Positions 17,598-28,124 of a DNA stretch of 64,000 bases are shown here, in pieces. This DNA is from an uncultured Polaribacter sp. Lineage in GTDB: Bacteria > Bacteroidota > Bacteroidia > Flavobacteriales > Flavobacteriaceae. The first letter of the stretch is position 1. Each line of letters opens with the position of its first letter. Where the stretch lies: the NCBI RefSeq assembly GCF_947503875.1, contig NZ_CANNFH010000003.1, forward strand, positions 248,001-312,000, read 5' to 3'. A program made the position numbers and the translations under genes. Below the pieces are notes generated by a model. It saw nothing but the letters and a program-made list of their open reading frames with translations. It did not search any database and was not told the origin of the DNA.

Positions 17598-18950
17598 TTA
17601 CTTCCTTTTTTGATGTAAAGGAACTGGTTTTTCTTGTTTTTTAACAGGTGTTCCATACAAATCGTAATCACCTGCTTCGTGTATTTTTACATCTATAAAC
17701 TCGCCAATTTTTATGTAGTGTTCTTTGGCATCAACCAAAACATCATTATCTACATCTGGCGAATCTGATTCTGTTCTTCCGTAGAAAAACTCGCCATCTT
17801 TTCTATCAAACAAGCATTTAAAGGTCTTCCCTATTTTCTGCTGATTCAATTCCCAAGAAATTTGAGATTGTACTTCCATAATTTCGTTTACACGCTTAAA
17901 CTTCACCTCTGCAGGTACATCATCTTCTAAAACGTAAGCGCCTGTATTTTCTTCATGAGAATATTCAAAAGCACCCAAACGTTCAAAACGCATTTCTTCT
18001 ACCCAATCTTTTAACTCTTGAAACATTTCTTCTGTTTCTCCAGGATAACCCACAATTAAAGTGGTTCTAATTGCCATTTCTGGCACTTTTTCTCTAAATT
18101 TATGTATTAAAGCTGTGGTTTTTTCGTGTGTTGTTCCTCTTTTCATCGACTTTAACAACTCTGTATTAATGTGTTGTAAAGGAATATCTAAATAATTACA
18201 CACTTTTGGTTCGCTTTTCATTACGTCTAAAACATCCATAGGAAAACCTGTTGGGAAAGCATAATGCATTCTAATCCACTCAATTCCGTCTACTTTTGTT
18301 AAGGCAACTAATAAATCTGCTAAAGCACGTTTCTTGTAAATATCTAAACCATAATACGTTAAATCTTGTGCAATTAGCATGATTTCTTTAATGCCTTTTG
18401 CTGCTAACTTTTCTGCTTCAGTTATAATATCTTCTATTGGTGTAGACCTGTGTTTACCACGCATTAAAGGAATGGCACAAAAAGAACAAGGCCTATCACA
18501 ACCTTCTGCAATTTTTAAATATGCATAATGTTTTGGTGTAGTAGTTAAACGTTCTCCAATTAATTCGTGTTTGTAATCTGCTTCTAAAGCTTGCAATAAA
18601 TTTGGTAAATCGTGCGTACCAAAGTACTGATCTACGTTTTTAATTTCTGCCTCTAAATCTGGTTTGTAACGCTCACTTAAACAACCAGAAACAAAAACTT
18701 TATCTATTTCGCCTGCTTCTTTTCTTTGTGCGTAATGCAAAATAGTATCTATAGATTCTTCTTTGGCTTTGCCTATAAATCCACACGTATTAATAACAAC
18801 AATATTTCCATCATCATTTTCATCTTCATGAACTACTTCTTTTCCGTTTGCTTTCAATTGCCCCATTAAAACTTCACTATCGTAAATGTTTTTAGAGCAA
18901 CCTAAAGTTACAACGTTTATCTTATTTTTTTTGATGGTTTTTGTGCGCAT
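17598..18950 (-). CDS. rimO: Ribosomal protein S12 methylthiotransferase
   Basis: A 450-residue radical-SAM enzyme that adds a methylthio group to an aspartate of ribosomal protein S12. The N-terminal UPF0004 domain carries Cys18, Cys56 and Cys90 for the auxiliary 4Fe-4S cluster. The radical-SAM motif CDRPCSFC supplies Cys151, Cys155 and Cys158, and a TRAM domain ends the protein (about 370-437). VVTLGCSKNIYDSEVLMGQL is diagnostic for RimO over MiaB. No neighbouring ribosomal genes. Confidence 0.94.
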   Translation of the reverse strand: MRTKTIKKNKINVVTLGCSKNIYDSEVLMGQLKANGKEVVHEDENDDGNIVVINTCGFIGKAKEESIDTILHYAQRKEAGEIDKVFVSGCLSERYKPDLEAEIKNVDQYFGTHDLPNLLQALEADYKHELIGERLTTTPKHYAYLKIAEGCDRPCSFCAIPLMRGKHRSTPIEDIITEAEKLAAKGIKEIMLIAQDLTYYGLDIYKKRALADLLVALTKVDGIEWIRMHYAFPTGFPMDVLDVMKSEPKVCNYLDIPLQHINTELLKSMKRGTTHEKTTALIHKFREKVPEMAIRTTLIVGYPGETEEMFQELKDWVEEMRFERLGAFEYSHEENTGAYVLEDDVPAEVKFKRVNEIMEVQSQISWELNQQKIGKTFKCLFDRKDGEFFYGRTESDSPDVDNDVLVDAKEHYIKIGEFIDVKIHEAGDYDLYGTPVKKQEKPVPLHQKRK

Positions 18951-19062
18951 ATAAAAAGCTTTTTGCCTTTAGCAATTGCCATTAGCAGAATATGAAATCG
19001 TGATTTTAATTCGTTTTTAAACGAATGCAAAAATACTACTTTAAAATTATAGATAAATAGTA

Positions 19063-20718
19063 TTAACGATAGTTTTTAGGCATTTTTCTAACCTTGGTTA
19101 ACTGCTCAAAAGCAAAACCAATTTCTAACAATTTTCTTTCAGAAAAAGGAGTACCTACAAAAGTTAAACTTACAGGCTCTCCAGAGGTTTTATAACCCAT
19201 AGGCACTGTTAATGTTGGGTATTTGGCTGTAGCTGCAAAACCAGAATGATAATTGTTAATAGATAAAATAGCGTCTAAATTTTCTTCTTGTAAAGCTCTA
19301 AAATAATTTTTACTCTCTTTGCTTAGATTTTCTTTTATTACTGCTAGCTCTTCCAATGTAGTTTGGTCTGCCACAATTCCGTCAAATAATTGTTGACCAT
19401 AAGGTGCTCTTAAAATTGAATCTTTTAAATTAAAATCAACCACATCTTTTACAGATTTTAAAGCAATATTTTTAGCTGCATTGTTTTCTAAATATTTAGG
19501 TAAATCGTGTTTCATATCAATATTTAAAAGGGTTACAAAACCATTGAATGAAATATTTGGAGGCGTAACTTCTACAAGCTCCACTCCTACTTTTCTCAAT
19601 TTATCAATAGCTGCACTGTATATTGAATCGCCTAACAATGGCTTTAAAACACCTAATTTTATTTTACCAAAATCGTTATTAAACCCATTTTTAAAATAAT
19701 CGTCTTTTATTTCTTTTGAAGCTACATCGTTTTTATCAAAACCACGCATTGCATTCATAAAAATAGCATTATCAATAACATTTTTAGTCATTGGCCCTGG
19801 TGTATCTAAAGTAGAGGAAATAGGTACAATACCAGTTCTACTAAAAACACCAATAGTTGGTTTTAAACCAACAACAGAATTCTGACTTGATGGCGATGTA
19901 ATAGAACCCGCAGTTTCTGTACCAACAGCTGCAACTGCAAAATTTGCTGCAACAGTTACACCACTTCCTGCAGAACTTCCACCTGTTTCAAATTCACCTC
20001 TTCCATACGGGTTTAAAGTTTGCCCACCAATTGCAGAATACCCTAAAGGACAGCCAGAACAGAAAAAGTAAGCCCATTCACTTAAATTCACTTTCCCTAT
20101 AATTAAAGCGCCATTTTCTTTTAACTTCTCTACTATAAATGCATCTTTTGTGTTTTTATTTTCTGTTAAAGCAATTGCACCTGCTGTAGTTGGCATATTA
20201 TTGGTATTAATATTATCTTTCAATAAAATTGGCATACCATAAATAGAAAAATCTGAAGTTAAATTTCTATACTTATCTTTTACTCTTGCTTCTTTTAAAA
20301 CATCTGGATTTAAGGTAATAATACTATTTAAAGACTTTGTAGAATCACTTTCAAACTTTCGAATTCGGTATAAATAAAACAATGTAAGTTTCTCGTAATT
20401 CAATTTACCTGCTGTAATATTTTTTTGAATTGATGGAATATTTTGCTCTAAAATAAGTGGTTTTAAAGCATTGTAATCTTCCTCAGAAAAATAAGCCAAA
20501 TCTTCTTCAAAAGGTTTAAAAACAGCATTTAAATCTAATACTTTAGATTGAAATAGCTTAAACTGCATTCTACCGCTTTTATGACTTTGCTGTTTTTCTA
20601 AATCAGCAGTTTCATTATATTTTCTAAAAACTATTGATGGTTGCTTTTGTTTTTCTTCTTTTTGTTGACAAGCAAAAACAAAGAATGCGAAAAATAAAAT
20701 GGTAAGTACTTTTTTCAT
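19063..20718 (-). CDS. Amidase-signature family lipoprotein
   Basis: A 551-residue protein with a lipoprotein signal ([17 protein letters not shown], Cys17), so it acts in the periplasm or at the membrane. The amidase signature is complete: catalytic Lys in PILLKDNIN, the Gly/Ser-rich [13 protein letters not shown], and the cis-Ser and nucleophile in [11 protein letters not shown]. It is therefore likely an active amide hydrolase, not a GatA subunit, as it is exported and has no GatB/C partner. An upstream in-frame ATG at 20736 would spoil the signal peptide, so I start at 20718. The substrate is unknown. Confidence 0.85.
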   Translation of the reverse strand: MKKVLTILFFAFFVFACQQKEEKQKQPSIVFRKYNETADLEKQQSHKSGRMQFKLFQSKVLDLNAVFKPFEEDLAYFSEEDYNALKPLILEQNIPSIQKNITAGKLNYEKLTLFYLYRIRKFESDSTKSLNSIITLNPDVLKEARVKDKYRNLTSDFSIYGMPILLKDNINTNNMPTTAGAIALTENKNTKDAFIVEKLKENGALIIGKVNLSEWAYFFCSGCPLGYSAIGGQTLNPYGRGEFETGGSSAGSGVTVAANFAVAAVGTETAGSITSPSSQNSVVGLKPTIGVFSRTGIVPISSTLDTPGPMTKNVIDNAIFMNAMRGFDKNDVASKEIKDDYFKNGFNNDFGKIKLGVLKPLLGDSIYSAAIDKLRKVGVELVEVTPPNISFNGFVTLLNIDMKHDLPKYLENNAAKNIALKSVKDVVDFNLKDSILRAPYGQQLFDGIVADQTTLEELAVIKENLSKESKNYFRALQEENLDAILSINNYHSGFAATAKYPTLTVPMGYKTSGEPVSLTFVGTPFSERKLLEIGFAFEQLTKVRKMPKNYR

Positions 20719-20881
20719 TAATACAAGATTTAGCAATCAAAGATAATGATTTTAATATTTTTTTTGAATACTGACCAATATTTAAATAGTACGATTGTAA
20801 ACCAATAACAAATAAAAATTTGAATTAAGTACCTTATTTTTTTAGAATAAAGTATAAATTGCAAAAAAAAAATAAACTATT

Positions 20882-22240
20882 ATGAAAAAAATTACTTTAC
20901 TATTATTTATTACAATTGCAAGCATTCAATTTTTACAAGCTCAAGATGATCCTATAGAAAGTGCCTTTAAAAGTGCATTTGATGGGAACAATGCATTTAA
21001 TGCCAACATTGGTTTAACAAATATTGATGGTCAGAATTTCTTTGGAATGAGAATTCAACCAGAATTTAGTTTTGGTAAATTTGGCTTAGGACTAGACATT
21101 CCCATACTTTTTGACTTAGAAAGTGGCCAAATAAGAAAAGAAGAATTTGAGCAAGGTGCAGGAGCACTAAGAATGATTCGCTTTCTTAGATATGGAAATA
21201 AAAATACAGATCCTGTTTACGTAAAAATTGGAGATTTAACAGGGGAACGTTTAGGTTTTGGTTCTTTAATAGGAAATTACACGAATGCAACTTCTTTCGA
21301 AAGAAGAAAAGTTGGAGCAAGTGCATCTCTATTAATCAAAAAAGTATTTGGTCTAGAAGCTATTTACAGTGACTTAAATTTTAGTGGTGCTACAAAAATG
21401 TTAGGTTTAAGACCTTTTATAAAGCCTTTTGGCTCTACTGACATTCCCATTATAAAAACGATGGAAATTGGTGCGAGTTTTGTAACAGATAGTGACGATT
21501 TTCAGGAAGAAGGTGTAGATGAGATAACAACTAGATATAGTGCAGATGGCGTTAGCGCCAATAGTTTTGATTTAGGAATGAGTCTTTTAAGAACCAGTTT
21601 ATTAAACCTAAGAGTGGATGCACAATACACTAAAATTTCTAAAATAGATTTATTGGCAGCAGATAATCCTTTAGCAGATTATGATGCTGGAACAGGTTTT
21701 GCTGTTGGTGTAGAAACTGATTTTAGGTTTCTTGCAAACACAATTTTTATGAATGCCAGAATAGAAAGACAATGGTATGGAGATAATTATTTACCACAGC
21801 TTTTTAATTTTGCTTATGAAATTAATAAAGATGCAAGATTACGTGAATTGCTAACTGCAACAAGTGCGCAAGGTATATTTGGTACGCTAAGTGCAGAGAT
21901 TTTAAAAACGGTAAAAATTGGTGGTTCTTTATTAATACCTGATGACCTGAATGAAGATGACCCAGAAAGTAGAGGCGCTATTGTTAGTTTAGATTTAGAA
22001 ACCAAACAAATAGGACGTTTTAAAGCAAGAGGTACTTACCTAAAAGCTGGTTTAAATAATTTAAGTGATGCTTTTAGTTTAGATGAAAGATCTTTGGCAA
22101 ATTTAATTGTAACCTACAAAGTAGGAAGAATTTTTGAGGCTGGTGTAGATTATCAATGGACTTTTGCAGCAAATGAAGCAGGCAAGTTTATTGCAACCAA
22201 CCAAGTAAGACCTTATTTTGGAATGAGTATAGATTTTTAA
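20882..22240 (+). CDS. Predicted outer-membrane beta-barrel protein
   Basis: A 452-residue protein with a cleavable signal (ends near FLQAQ, about 20). A long run of alternating hydrophobic strands and short turns follows, ending GMSIDF with a terminal Phe as usual for outer-membrane barrels. Repeated patterns such as FGLGLDIPILFDL and FKARGTYLKAG fit transmembrane beta strands. I do not recognise a specific transporter family, and no TonB box or plug is evident. It is divergent from the amidase lipoprotein and single in its transcription unit. Confidence 0.6.
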   Translation: MKKITLLLFITIASIQFLQAQDDPIESAFKSAFDGNNAFNANIGLTNIDGQNFFGMRIQPEFSFGKFGLGLDIPILFDLESGQIRKEEFEQGAGALRMIRFLRYGNKNTDPVYVKIGDLTGERLGFGSLIGNYTNATSFERRKVGASASLLIKKVFGLEAIYSDLNFSGATKMLGLRPFIKPFGSTDIPIIKTMEIGASFVTDSDDFQEEGVDEITTRYSADGVSANSFDLGMSLLRTSLLNLRVDAQYTKISKIDLLAADNPLADYDAGTGFAVGVETDFRFLANTIFMNARIERQWYGDNYLPQLFNFAYEINKDARLRELLTATSAQGIFGTLSAEILKTVKIGGSLLIPDDLNEDDPESRGAIVSLDLETKQIGRFKARGTYLKAGLNNLSDAFSLDERSLANLIVTYKVGRIFEAGVDYQWTFAANEAGKFIATNQVRPYFGMSIDF

Positions 22241-22293
22241 TCGATATAAATTTTATGAATAAAAAAATAGTATATAATAGCTTAAAATAAACT

Positions 22294-22400
22294 TTAGAAT
22301 CTTGCTAAAAGTTGTGCTTTTTTATTTTCAAACTCTTCTTTAGAAATAATTTCTTTGTTTTTTAAAGTTTACTAACTTTTCTACATTAACAAAAAAATGT
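22294..22400 (-). pseudogene. Remnant of a SHOCT-domain protein gene
   Basis: The minus strand encodes KNKEIISKEEFENKKAQL followed by LARF and a stop (22296-22294). This is the typical short C-terminal SHOCT module. The preceding residues EKLVN are in a different frame, so a single frameshift near 22363 splits it, and stops close both frames further upstream. No longer reading frame remains. It sits in the 377-base gap 22241-22617, which otherwise holds only AT-rich sequence without clear hairpins. Confidence 0.5.
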
Positions 22401-22617
22401 TCTTAAAAAATTTAGGTGAAAAGGGTTGTTTAGATATAGTTCTACTTTAAGATTTTTTTAAGTTTTTTTTGAAAGCAAAATTTATTAAAATAAAGTCACT
22501 TTATATAGAAATATTATTTTTACTTTCTAATATCCTATGGTTAAAATACTTCTAACATTTTGATTACTTGAGTTTAAACCTTTTTATTTTTACCTTGTCT
22601 AACTTCTAAACGATCTT

Positions 22618-23700
22618 ATGAAAAGTAAAAACTTTATATTTTTGATAGCCTTTTTTATGTTGCTTTCTTGTTCTGAAAAAGAAGTAGAATTAGAACCAAT
22701 ACAAGAAAACAACAATTTAAATAATCTTTATTTTCCGCCAATAAATGCAGACAATTGGGACAAAGTCTCTAGCCAAAGTTTAAATTGGAATACTGATCAA
22801 CTAGAACCATTACTTAACTTTTTAGAGGAAAAAAACACCAAAAGTTTTATAATTCTTTACAATGGTAGAATTGTAGTAGAAGAATATTTTAACAACCATA
22901 ATGTAAATCGTTTTTGGTACTGGGCAAGTGCTGGTAAAACCTTAACTGCATCAATAACTGGTATTGCACAAGAAGAAGGCTTTATAAATATTAATAACAA
23001 AGTTGCTGATTATTTAGGTCAAAAATGGACAAGTATTCCTTTGGAAAAAGAAAACTTAATAACTCCTAAAAATTTATTGTCTATGTCTTCTGGTTTAGAT
23101 GATAGCTTAGGAAATGATGTTGCTTCGCAAAACTTAAAATACATAGCAGATGCTAATCAAAGATGGGCTTATCATAATGTTTATGTAAAACTTCAAGACA
23201 TTGTAGAACAAGCCACCAAAACAAGTTGGGAAACCTATTTTAATGATAAATTAAAAAATAAAATAGGAATGACGGGCGGATGGAGAACAACTGACAACTT
23301 TAATGTATATTGGAGCAATACAAGAAGTATGGCACGTTTTGGCTTATTAAATTTGGCAAATGGAAAATGGGAAAACACTCAAATAATTCCTGAAACCTTT
23401 TTATTAGAAGCTACAAATACCTCTCAAAATATTAATTTATCCTATGGTTATTTGTGGTGGTTAAACGGAAAATCTTCTTTTCATTTACCACAAAGTCAAC
23501 AAACTTTTTCTGGTAATTTAATACCAGATGCACCAAAAGATACATTTTGTGCATTAGGCAAAAACGATCAAAAAATATACGTTGTACCTAGCAAAAAACT
23601 AGTAATTGTTAGAATGGGAGAATCCGCAGAAAATTCTAATTTTGCACTTTCTTCTTTTGACAACGAATTGTGGGAAAAAATAAATGCTTTTGTAAATTAA
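22618..23700 (+). CDS. Beta-lactamase-like (class C / PBP4*-type) serine hydrolase lipoprotein
   Basis: A 360-residue lipoprotein (lipobox LLSC, Cys18). The serine-hydrolase SxxK motif is SAGK (Ser104-Lys107), followed by LLSMSSGLDD and the YxN-type motif YHN near residue 190, as in class C beta-lactamases, esterases and D-aminopeptidases. It is probably periplasmic. These proteins are rarely true antibiotic-degrading enzymes, and nothing here shows a substrate. Monocistronic, with a bidirectional terminator shared with lon. Confidence 0.85.
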   Translation: MKSKNFIFLIAFFMLLSCSEKEVELEPIQENNNLNNLYFPPINADNWDKVSSQSLNWNTDQLEPLLNFLEEKNTKSFIILYNGRIVVEEYFNNHNVNRFWYWASAGKTLTASITGIAQEEGFININNKVADYLGQKWTSIPLEKENLITPKNLLSMSSGLDDSLGNDVASQNLKYIADANQRWAYHNVYVKLQDIVEQATKTSWETYFNDKLKNKIGMTGGWRTTDNFNVYWSNTRSMARFGLLNLANGKWENTQIIPETFLLEATNTSQNINLSYGYLWWLNGKSSFHLPQSQQTFSGNLIPDAPKDTFCALGKNDQKIYVVPSKKLVIVRMGESAENSNFALSSFDNELWEKINAFVN

Positions 23701-23714
23701 AATTACTTATTAAA

Positions 23715-23738
23715 AAAGCCTCCATATTTGGAGGCTTT
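23715..23738. terminator. Bidirectional terminator between serine hydrolase gene and lon
   Basis: AAAGCCTCC (23715-23723), loop ATATTT, GGAGGCTTT (23730-23738), flanked by an A run on the left and Ts on the right. It lies between two convergent genes only 43 bases apart. Confidence 0.8.
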
Positions 23739-23743
23739 CTATT

Positions 23744-26197
23744 CTAAACTAATTTCTTAGCATTTTTCACTTTCTGTTTTGTAAGTGCAATTTCTATTAC
23801 TTGCTTCATATCTGTAACATAATGAAAAGTTAGGCCTTTTAAGTAGCTTTCTTTAATTTCTAAAATGTCTTTTCTATTATCATCACACAAAATAATTTCT
23901 TTAATATTTGCTCTTTTAGCAGCCAATATTTTTTCTTTAATTCCGCCAACTGGTAATACTTTTCCACGTAATGTGATTTCGCCTGTCATGGCCAATTTAT
24001 TTTTAACTTTACGTTGTGTAAAGGAAGAAATTAAAGAGGTTAGCATAGTAATACCTGCACTTGGACCGTCTTTTGGTGTTGCACCTTCTGGCACATGAAT
24101 ATGTACATTATATTTTTCTAAAACTTGTGGATTTACTCCAAATTCTTCTGCATTTGCTTTAATATATTCTAAGGCTATAGTTGCAGATTCTTTCATTACT
24201 TTACCTAAATTACCGGTAATGGAAAGGCTTCCTTTTCCTTTAGATAAAATAGATTCTATGAATAAAATATCTCCACCAACGCTTGTCCAAGCTAAGCCTG
24301 TAACCACACCTGCAACACCATTATTCTCGTATTTGTCTCTATTTCTTGGTGTTCCTAAAATTTCTTCTACTTTTTTGGTAGTTAAAGTAACTTCATACTC
24401 CTGTTCCATAGCAATAGATTTTGCAGCAAAACGCACTACTTTGGCTATTTGCTTTTCTAAACCTCTTACTCCAGATTCTCTGGTATAACCTTCTACAACT
24501 GCTTCTATTTGTGCTTTACCTAACTTTAAATCTTTGGTAGTTAAACCGTGTTCTTTTAATTGTTTGGGCAGTAAATGTCTTTTGGAAATTTCTACTTTTT
24601 CTTCTATAGTATAGCCTGTAACATTTATAATTTCCATTCTGTCTCTTAAAGCCCAAGGAATTTGACCTAAGTTATTGGCAGTTGCAATAAATAGTATTTT
24701 AGATAAATCGTAACCAACTTCTAAATAATTGTCATAAAAAGCTTCATTTTGTTCTGGGTCTAAAACCTCTAACATAGCAGATGAAGGATCTCCTTGATGG
24801 CTTTGCCCTAACTTATCTATCTCATCTAAAACAAATACAGGATTAGAACTGCCTGCTTTTTTTAAATTCTGAATTAAACGCCCAGGCATGGCACCAATAT
24901 AGGTTTTTCTATGGCCTCTAATTTCTGCTTCGTCTCTTAAACCGCCTAAAGACATGCGCACATATTTACGTCCTAAAGCCTCTGCTACAGATTTCCCTAA
25001 AGAAGTTTTACCAACTCCTGGAGGTCCATACAAACAGATTATTGGCGATTTCATGTCTTTTCTTAACTTTAAAACAGCCAAATGTTCTATAATTCTATCT
25101 TTTACTTTTTCTAAGCCAAAATGATCTCTATCTAATATTTTTTGCCCTCTTTTTAAGTCGAATTTATCTTCTGTATATTCTCCCCAAGGCAATTCTAGCA
25201 TTAACTCTAAATAGTTTCTTTGCACGCCAAACTCTGCCATTTGCGGATTCATTCGCTTTAAACGACCTAATTCTTTTTCAAAAACTGCAGCAACTTCTTT
25301 GTTCCACTTTTTAGCTTTACCTTTCTGACGCATTTCTTCTAACTCTTGATCGTTAGAAACACCACCCAACTCTTCTTGTATGGTTTTTAATTGTTGATGC
25401 AAATAATACTCGCGTTGCTGCTGATCTAAATCTTCTCTAGTTTTAGATTGAATATCATTACGTAATTTTAATTTCTGTAGTTCTTTATTTAAGTTTTTTA
25501 ACGTTAATAAAGCACGTTCTTTTAAATTATCTTCTTCTAAAATTATCTGCTTTTTAGCGACAGACAAATCCATATTAGAAGAAATAAAATTTACTAAAAA
25601 AGAATCTGATTTTATATTTTTAATAGCAAAAGATGCTTCTGTAGGTAACATTGGGTTTTCTTTAATAACCTCTAATGCTAGCTCTTTAATTCCTTCAATA
25701 ATTACTTCAAATTCTTTTTTATCTATAATTACCTTATCTTCATTTGCCTCTTTTACAGTAGCTTTTAAATACGGTTTGTCTTGAATAATTGCATCAATTT
25801 CAAAACGTTTTTTACCTTGTATGATAATGGTTGTGTTGCCATCTGGCATCTTTAAAACACGTAAAATCTGCGCTACAACACCTGTGGTGTTTATGTCTTT
25901 TAAAGTTGGCTCTTCTACCTCTTCATTTTTTTGTGCAACAACTCCAATTACTTTATCACCTTTATTTGCGTCTTTAATTAACTGAATAGATTTATCTCTA
26001 CCTGCAGTAATTGGTATTACCACACCAGGAAATAAAACTGTGTTTCTTAAAGGTAAAATAGGTAAGGTTTCTGGTACACTTTCGTTGTTAATAATTTCTT
26101 CATCTTCTGGCGTCATTAAAGGAATCAACTCAGAATCTTCATTCATCATATTTTGTAACGACAAATTGTCTAATCTCATTACTTTTGGTTTACTCAT
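23744..26197 (-). CDS. lon: ATP-dependent protease Lon
   Basis: An 817-residue Lon, the cytoplasmic AAA+ protease for damaged and regulatory proteins. The N-terminal substrate-binding domain starts near [21 protein letters not shown] coiled-coil and the AAA module follow, with Walker [10 protein letters not shown] and Walker [10 protein letters not shown]. The protease domain has catalytic Ser in [11 protein letters not shown] and Lys in the [13 protein letters not shown] region. I start at [18 protein letters not shown] (26197) as in flavobacterial orthologues, not at the upstream ATG at 26248. Confidence 0.95.
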   Translation of the reverse strand: MSKPKVMRLDNLSLQNMMNEDSELIPLMTPEDEEIINNESVPETLPILPLRNTVLFPGVVIPITAGRDKSIQLIKDANKGDKVIGVVAQKNEEVEEPTLKDINTTGVVAQILRVLKMPDGNTTIIIQGKKRFEIDAIIQDKPYLKATVKEANEDKVIIDKKEFEVIIEGIKELALEVIKENPMLPTEASFAIKNIKSDSFLVNFISSNMDLSVAKKQIILEEDNLKERALLTLKNLNKELQKLKLRNDIQSKTREDLDQQQREYYLHQQLKTIQEELGGVSNDQELEEMRQKGKAKKWNKEVAAVFEKELGRLKRMNPQMAEFGVQRNYLELMLELPWGEYTEDKFDLKRGQKILDRDHFGLEKVKDRIIEHLAVLKLRKDMKSPIICLYGPPGVGKTSLGKSVAEALGRKYVRMSLGGLRDEAEIRGHRKTYIGAMPGRLIQNLKKAGSSNPVFVLDEIDKLGQSHQGDPSSAMLEVLDPEQNEAFYDNYLEVGYDLSKILFIATANNLGQIPWALRDRMEIINVTGYTIEEKVEISKRHLLPKQLKEHGLTTKDLKLGKAQIEAVVEGYTRESGVRGLEKQIAKVVRFAAKSIAMEQEYEVTLTTKKVEEILGTPRNRDKYENNGVAGVVTGLAWTSVGGDILFIESILSKGKGSLSITGNLGKVMKESATIALEYIKANAEEFGVNPQVLEKYNVHIHVPEGATPKDGPSAGITMLTSLISSFTQRKVKNKLAMTGEITLRGKVLPVGGIKEKILAAKRANIKEIILCDDNRKDILEIKESYLKGLTFHYVTDMKQVIEIALTKQKVKNAKKLV

Positions 26198-26391
26198 CTG
26201 CTTTATATCTGTCATACTGACATTGCAATTTATTTTACTAAAAAACAACTCGTATATATTATTATTAAAATACTGAAAATCAGATACTTATATTTATATT
26301 TATATCTTTTCTACCCAAATAAAACAATTGTTGTGCCAAAGAACAGATCCCTTTAATTTTAAAAGGTTAACTTATACCAAAATATGATAGG

Positions 26392-26778
26392 ATGAATATT
26401 ACTTATTTAATGTATGCCCATCTAGTAACAGTTTTACCTTGTGTGCTTATTGGAGCAATTTTACTGATTATAAAAAAGGGGACTAATTTTCATAAAACAG
26501 CTGGTAAAGTGTATATGATTTTAATGATGATTACTGCAATTATTACTTTATTTATGAAAGCGCAAGTTGGCCCTAAATTTTTAAACCATTTTGGTTGGAT
26601 ACATCTGTTTAGTATTTTAACCTTGTATACAGTGCCTACTGCATATACTGCCATTAAAAAAGGCAATATAAAAGTACATCAAAGAAAAATGGTTTTGTTA
26701 TATTTTGGTGCAATAATTATTGCTGGTGGGTTTACCTTTTATCCTGGTAGGTATTTGCATTCTCTCTTTTTCAATTAG
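26392..26778 (+). CDS. DUF2306 membrane protein
   Basis: A 128-residue membrane protein with four hydrophobic segments (about 4-27, 41-58, 69-89 and 103-121). Conserved histidines occur at the membrane boundaries (FHKTAGKVYM, HFGWIHLF, VHQRKMVLLY), which is the pattern of the DUF2306 / COG5395 family. The His and Arg placement hints at haem or metal binding, but no function is established. It stands alone, divergent from lon. Confidence 0.7.
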   Translation: MNITYLMYAHLVTVLPCVLIGAILLIIKKGTNFHKTAGKVYMILMMITAIITLFMKAQVGPKFLNHFGWIHLFSILTLYTVPTAYTAIKKGNIKVHQRKMVLLYFGAIIIAGGFTFYPGRYLHSLFFN

Positions 26779-26852
26779 TCTAAAATTTATTGCCAATTGG
26801 TGTTTTTTACGAATAAAAAATACACTTGCTTTTGTTAAACTAAACAATAATT

Positions 26853-28028
26853 CTAATAATTTCTAAATTTTGCAGTTTGCTCAAAGACGTTTTCTAAAAT
26901 ACGTTGTTCTATAAAATCAAAATCTAAATTTCTTCTTTTCATTACCGCAGTTGCAACCTCAAAAACTTTGTTGGTTTTATATTCTGTATAACCTGCTGCA
27001 CCACCCCAACTGAAAGAAGGTACAAAGTTTCTTGGAAAACCACTACCAAAAAGGTTGGCGCTTACACCAATTACGGTTCCTGTATTAAACATGGTATTAA
27101 TGCCACATTTAGAATGATCTCCCATCATTAAGCCACAAAATTGTAAGCCTGTTTTTGCAAAACGTTCAGTTTCATAACTCCAAAGTTTTACCTCTGCATA
27201 ATTGTTTTTTAAATTAGAGTTGTTGGTGTCTGCTCCTAAATTGCACCATTCACCAATTACAGAATTGCCCAAATACCCATCATGTCCTTTACTAGAATAC
27301 CCGAAAATTACAGCATTACTTACCTCGCCTCCTATTTTAGAAAAAGGACCTACAGTGGTATCTTTATAAATTTTTGCACCCATTTTAAGCACTGCATTCT
27401 CACACATGGCAAAAGGACCTCTTACAGCTACGTTTTCCATAACAGTAGCATTTTTACCTATGTAAATAGGACCTTCTGTAGCGTTTAAAGTGGCAAAGTT
27501 TAAGGTTGCGCCTTCTTCAATAAAAATGTTTTCTTTATTTAAAAAACGAATACCTTCTGGTATGGGTTGAGATGTTCTATCTTCTGTAAGTAATTTAAAA
27601 TCTTGCTGAATTGCTTTACCATTAAACGTAAAAATATCCCAAGTGTTTTTTATTTGAATTACCTCTTCTTCAAATTCTATTTGCTTGTAATCTTCAAAAA
27701 TTACTTCTTCTTGTTTATCCGAAGAAAAAAAAGCAATAACATCATCACCTTTAAAAATAGCTTCATTTTCAGAAAGGTTTTTTATTTTTTCTACCAAAGA
27801 TTCTGTTGGGCAGAAAGAGGCATTAATTAGAATATTCTCTTCCATTTCTACCATAGGATATTTTTCTTCTAAATATTCTTCTGTAATTGTAGTTGTGGTT
27901 AAACCTAAAAATTTCTCCCACTTTTCTCTAATGGTTAAAATACCAATTCTAATATCTGCTACTGGTCTTGTATATGTAAATGGTAAAAGCGCGTTTCTAA
28001 CTGCACCATCAAATAAAATGTAATTCAT
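26853..28028 (-). CDS. GlmU-like putative sugar nucleotidyltransferase (Bacteroidetes type)
   Basis: A 391-residue protein of the TIGR03991 type. The N-terminal nucleotidyltransferase-like part is reduced (LFDGAVRNALLPFTYTRPVA). The C-terminal half (about 175-370) is a left-handed beta helix of hexapeptide repeats (GPIYIGKNATVMENVAVRG). It is thought to act in UDP-GlcNAc formation where standard GlmU is absent, so it may feed peptidoglycan and LPS synthesis. Single gene on its strand. Confidence 0.85.
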   Translation of the reverse strand: MNYILFDGAVRNALLPFTYTRPVADIRIGILTIREKWEKFLGLTTTTITEEYLEEKYPMVEMEENILINASFCPTESLVEKIKNLSENEAIFKGDDVIAFFSSDKQEEVIFEDYKQIEFEEEVIQIKNTWDIFTFNGKAIQQDFKLLTEDRTSQPIPEGIRFLNKENIFIEEGATLNFATLNATEGPIYIGKNATVMENVAVRGPFAMCENAVLKMGAKIYKDTTVGPFSKIGGEVSNAVIFGYSSKGHDGYLGNSVIGEWCNLGADTNNSNLKNNYAEVKLWSYETERFAKTGLQFCGLMMGDHSKCGINTMFNTGTVIGVSANLFGSGFPRNFVPSFSWGGAAGYTEYKTNKVFEVATAVMKRRNLDFDFIEQRILENVFEQTAKFRNY

Positions 28029-28074
28029 TTTGCCTTATTTAAATTGCAAATTTAGCTTAAAATAGTCATAAAAA

Positions 28075-28101
28075 AAACCGAATGCTTAGTGCACTCGGTT
28101 T
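28075..28101 (-). terminator. Terminator of the CxxCH/T9SS protein gene
   Basis: AAACCGAATGC (28075-28085), loop TTAGT, GCACTCGGTTT (28091-28101), with one internal mismatch. The A run to its left reads as a T tract on the minus strand. It lies about 25 bases past the stop at 28125. Confidence 0.75.
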
Positions 28102-28124
28102 TGCAAATTGAAATTTTATAAAAT

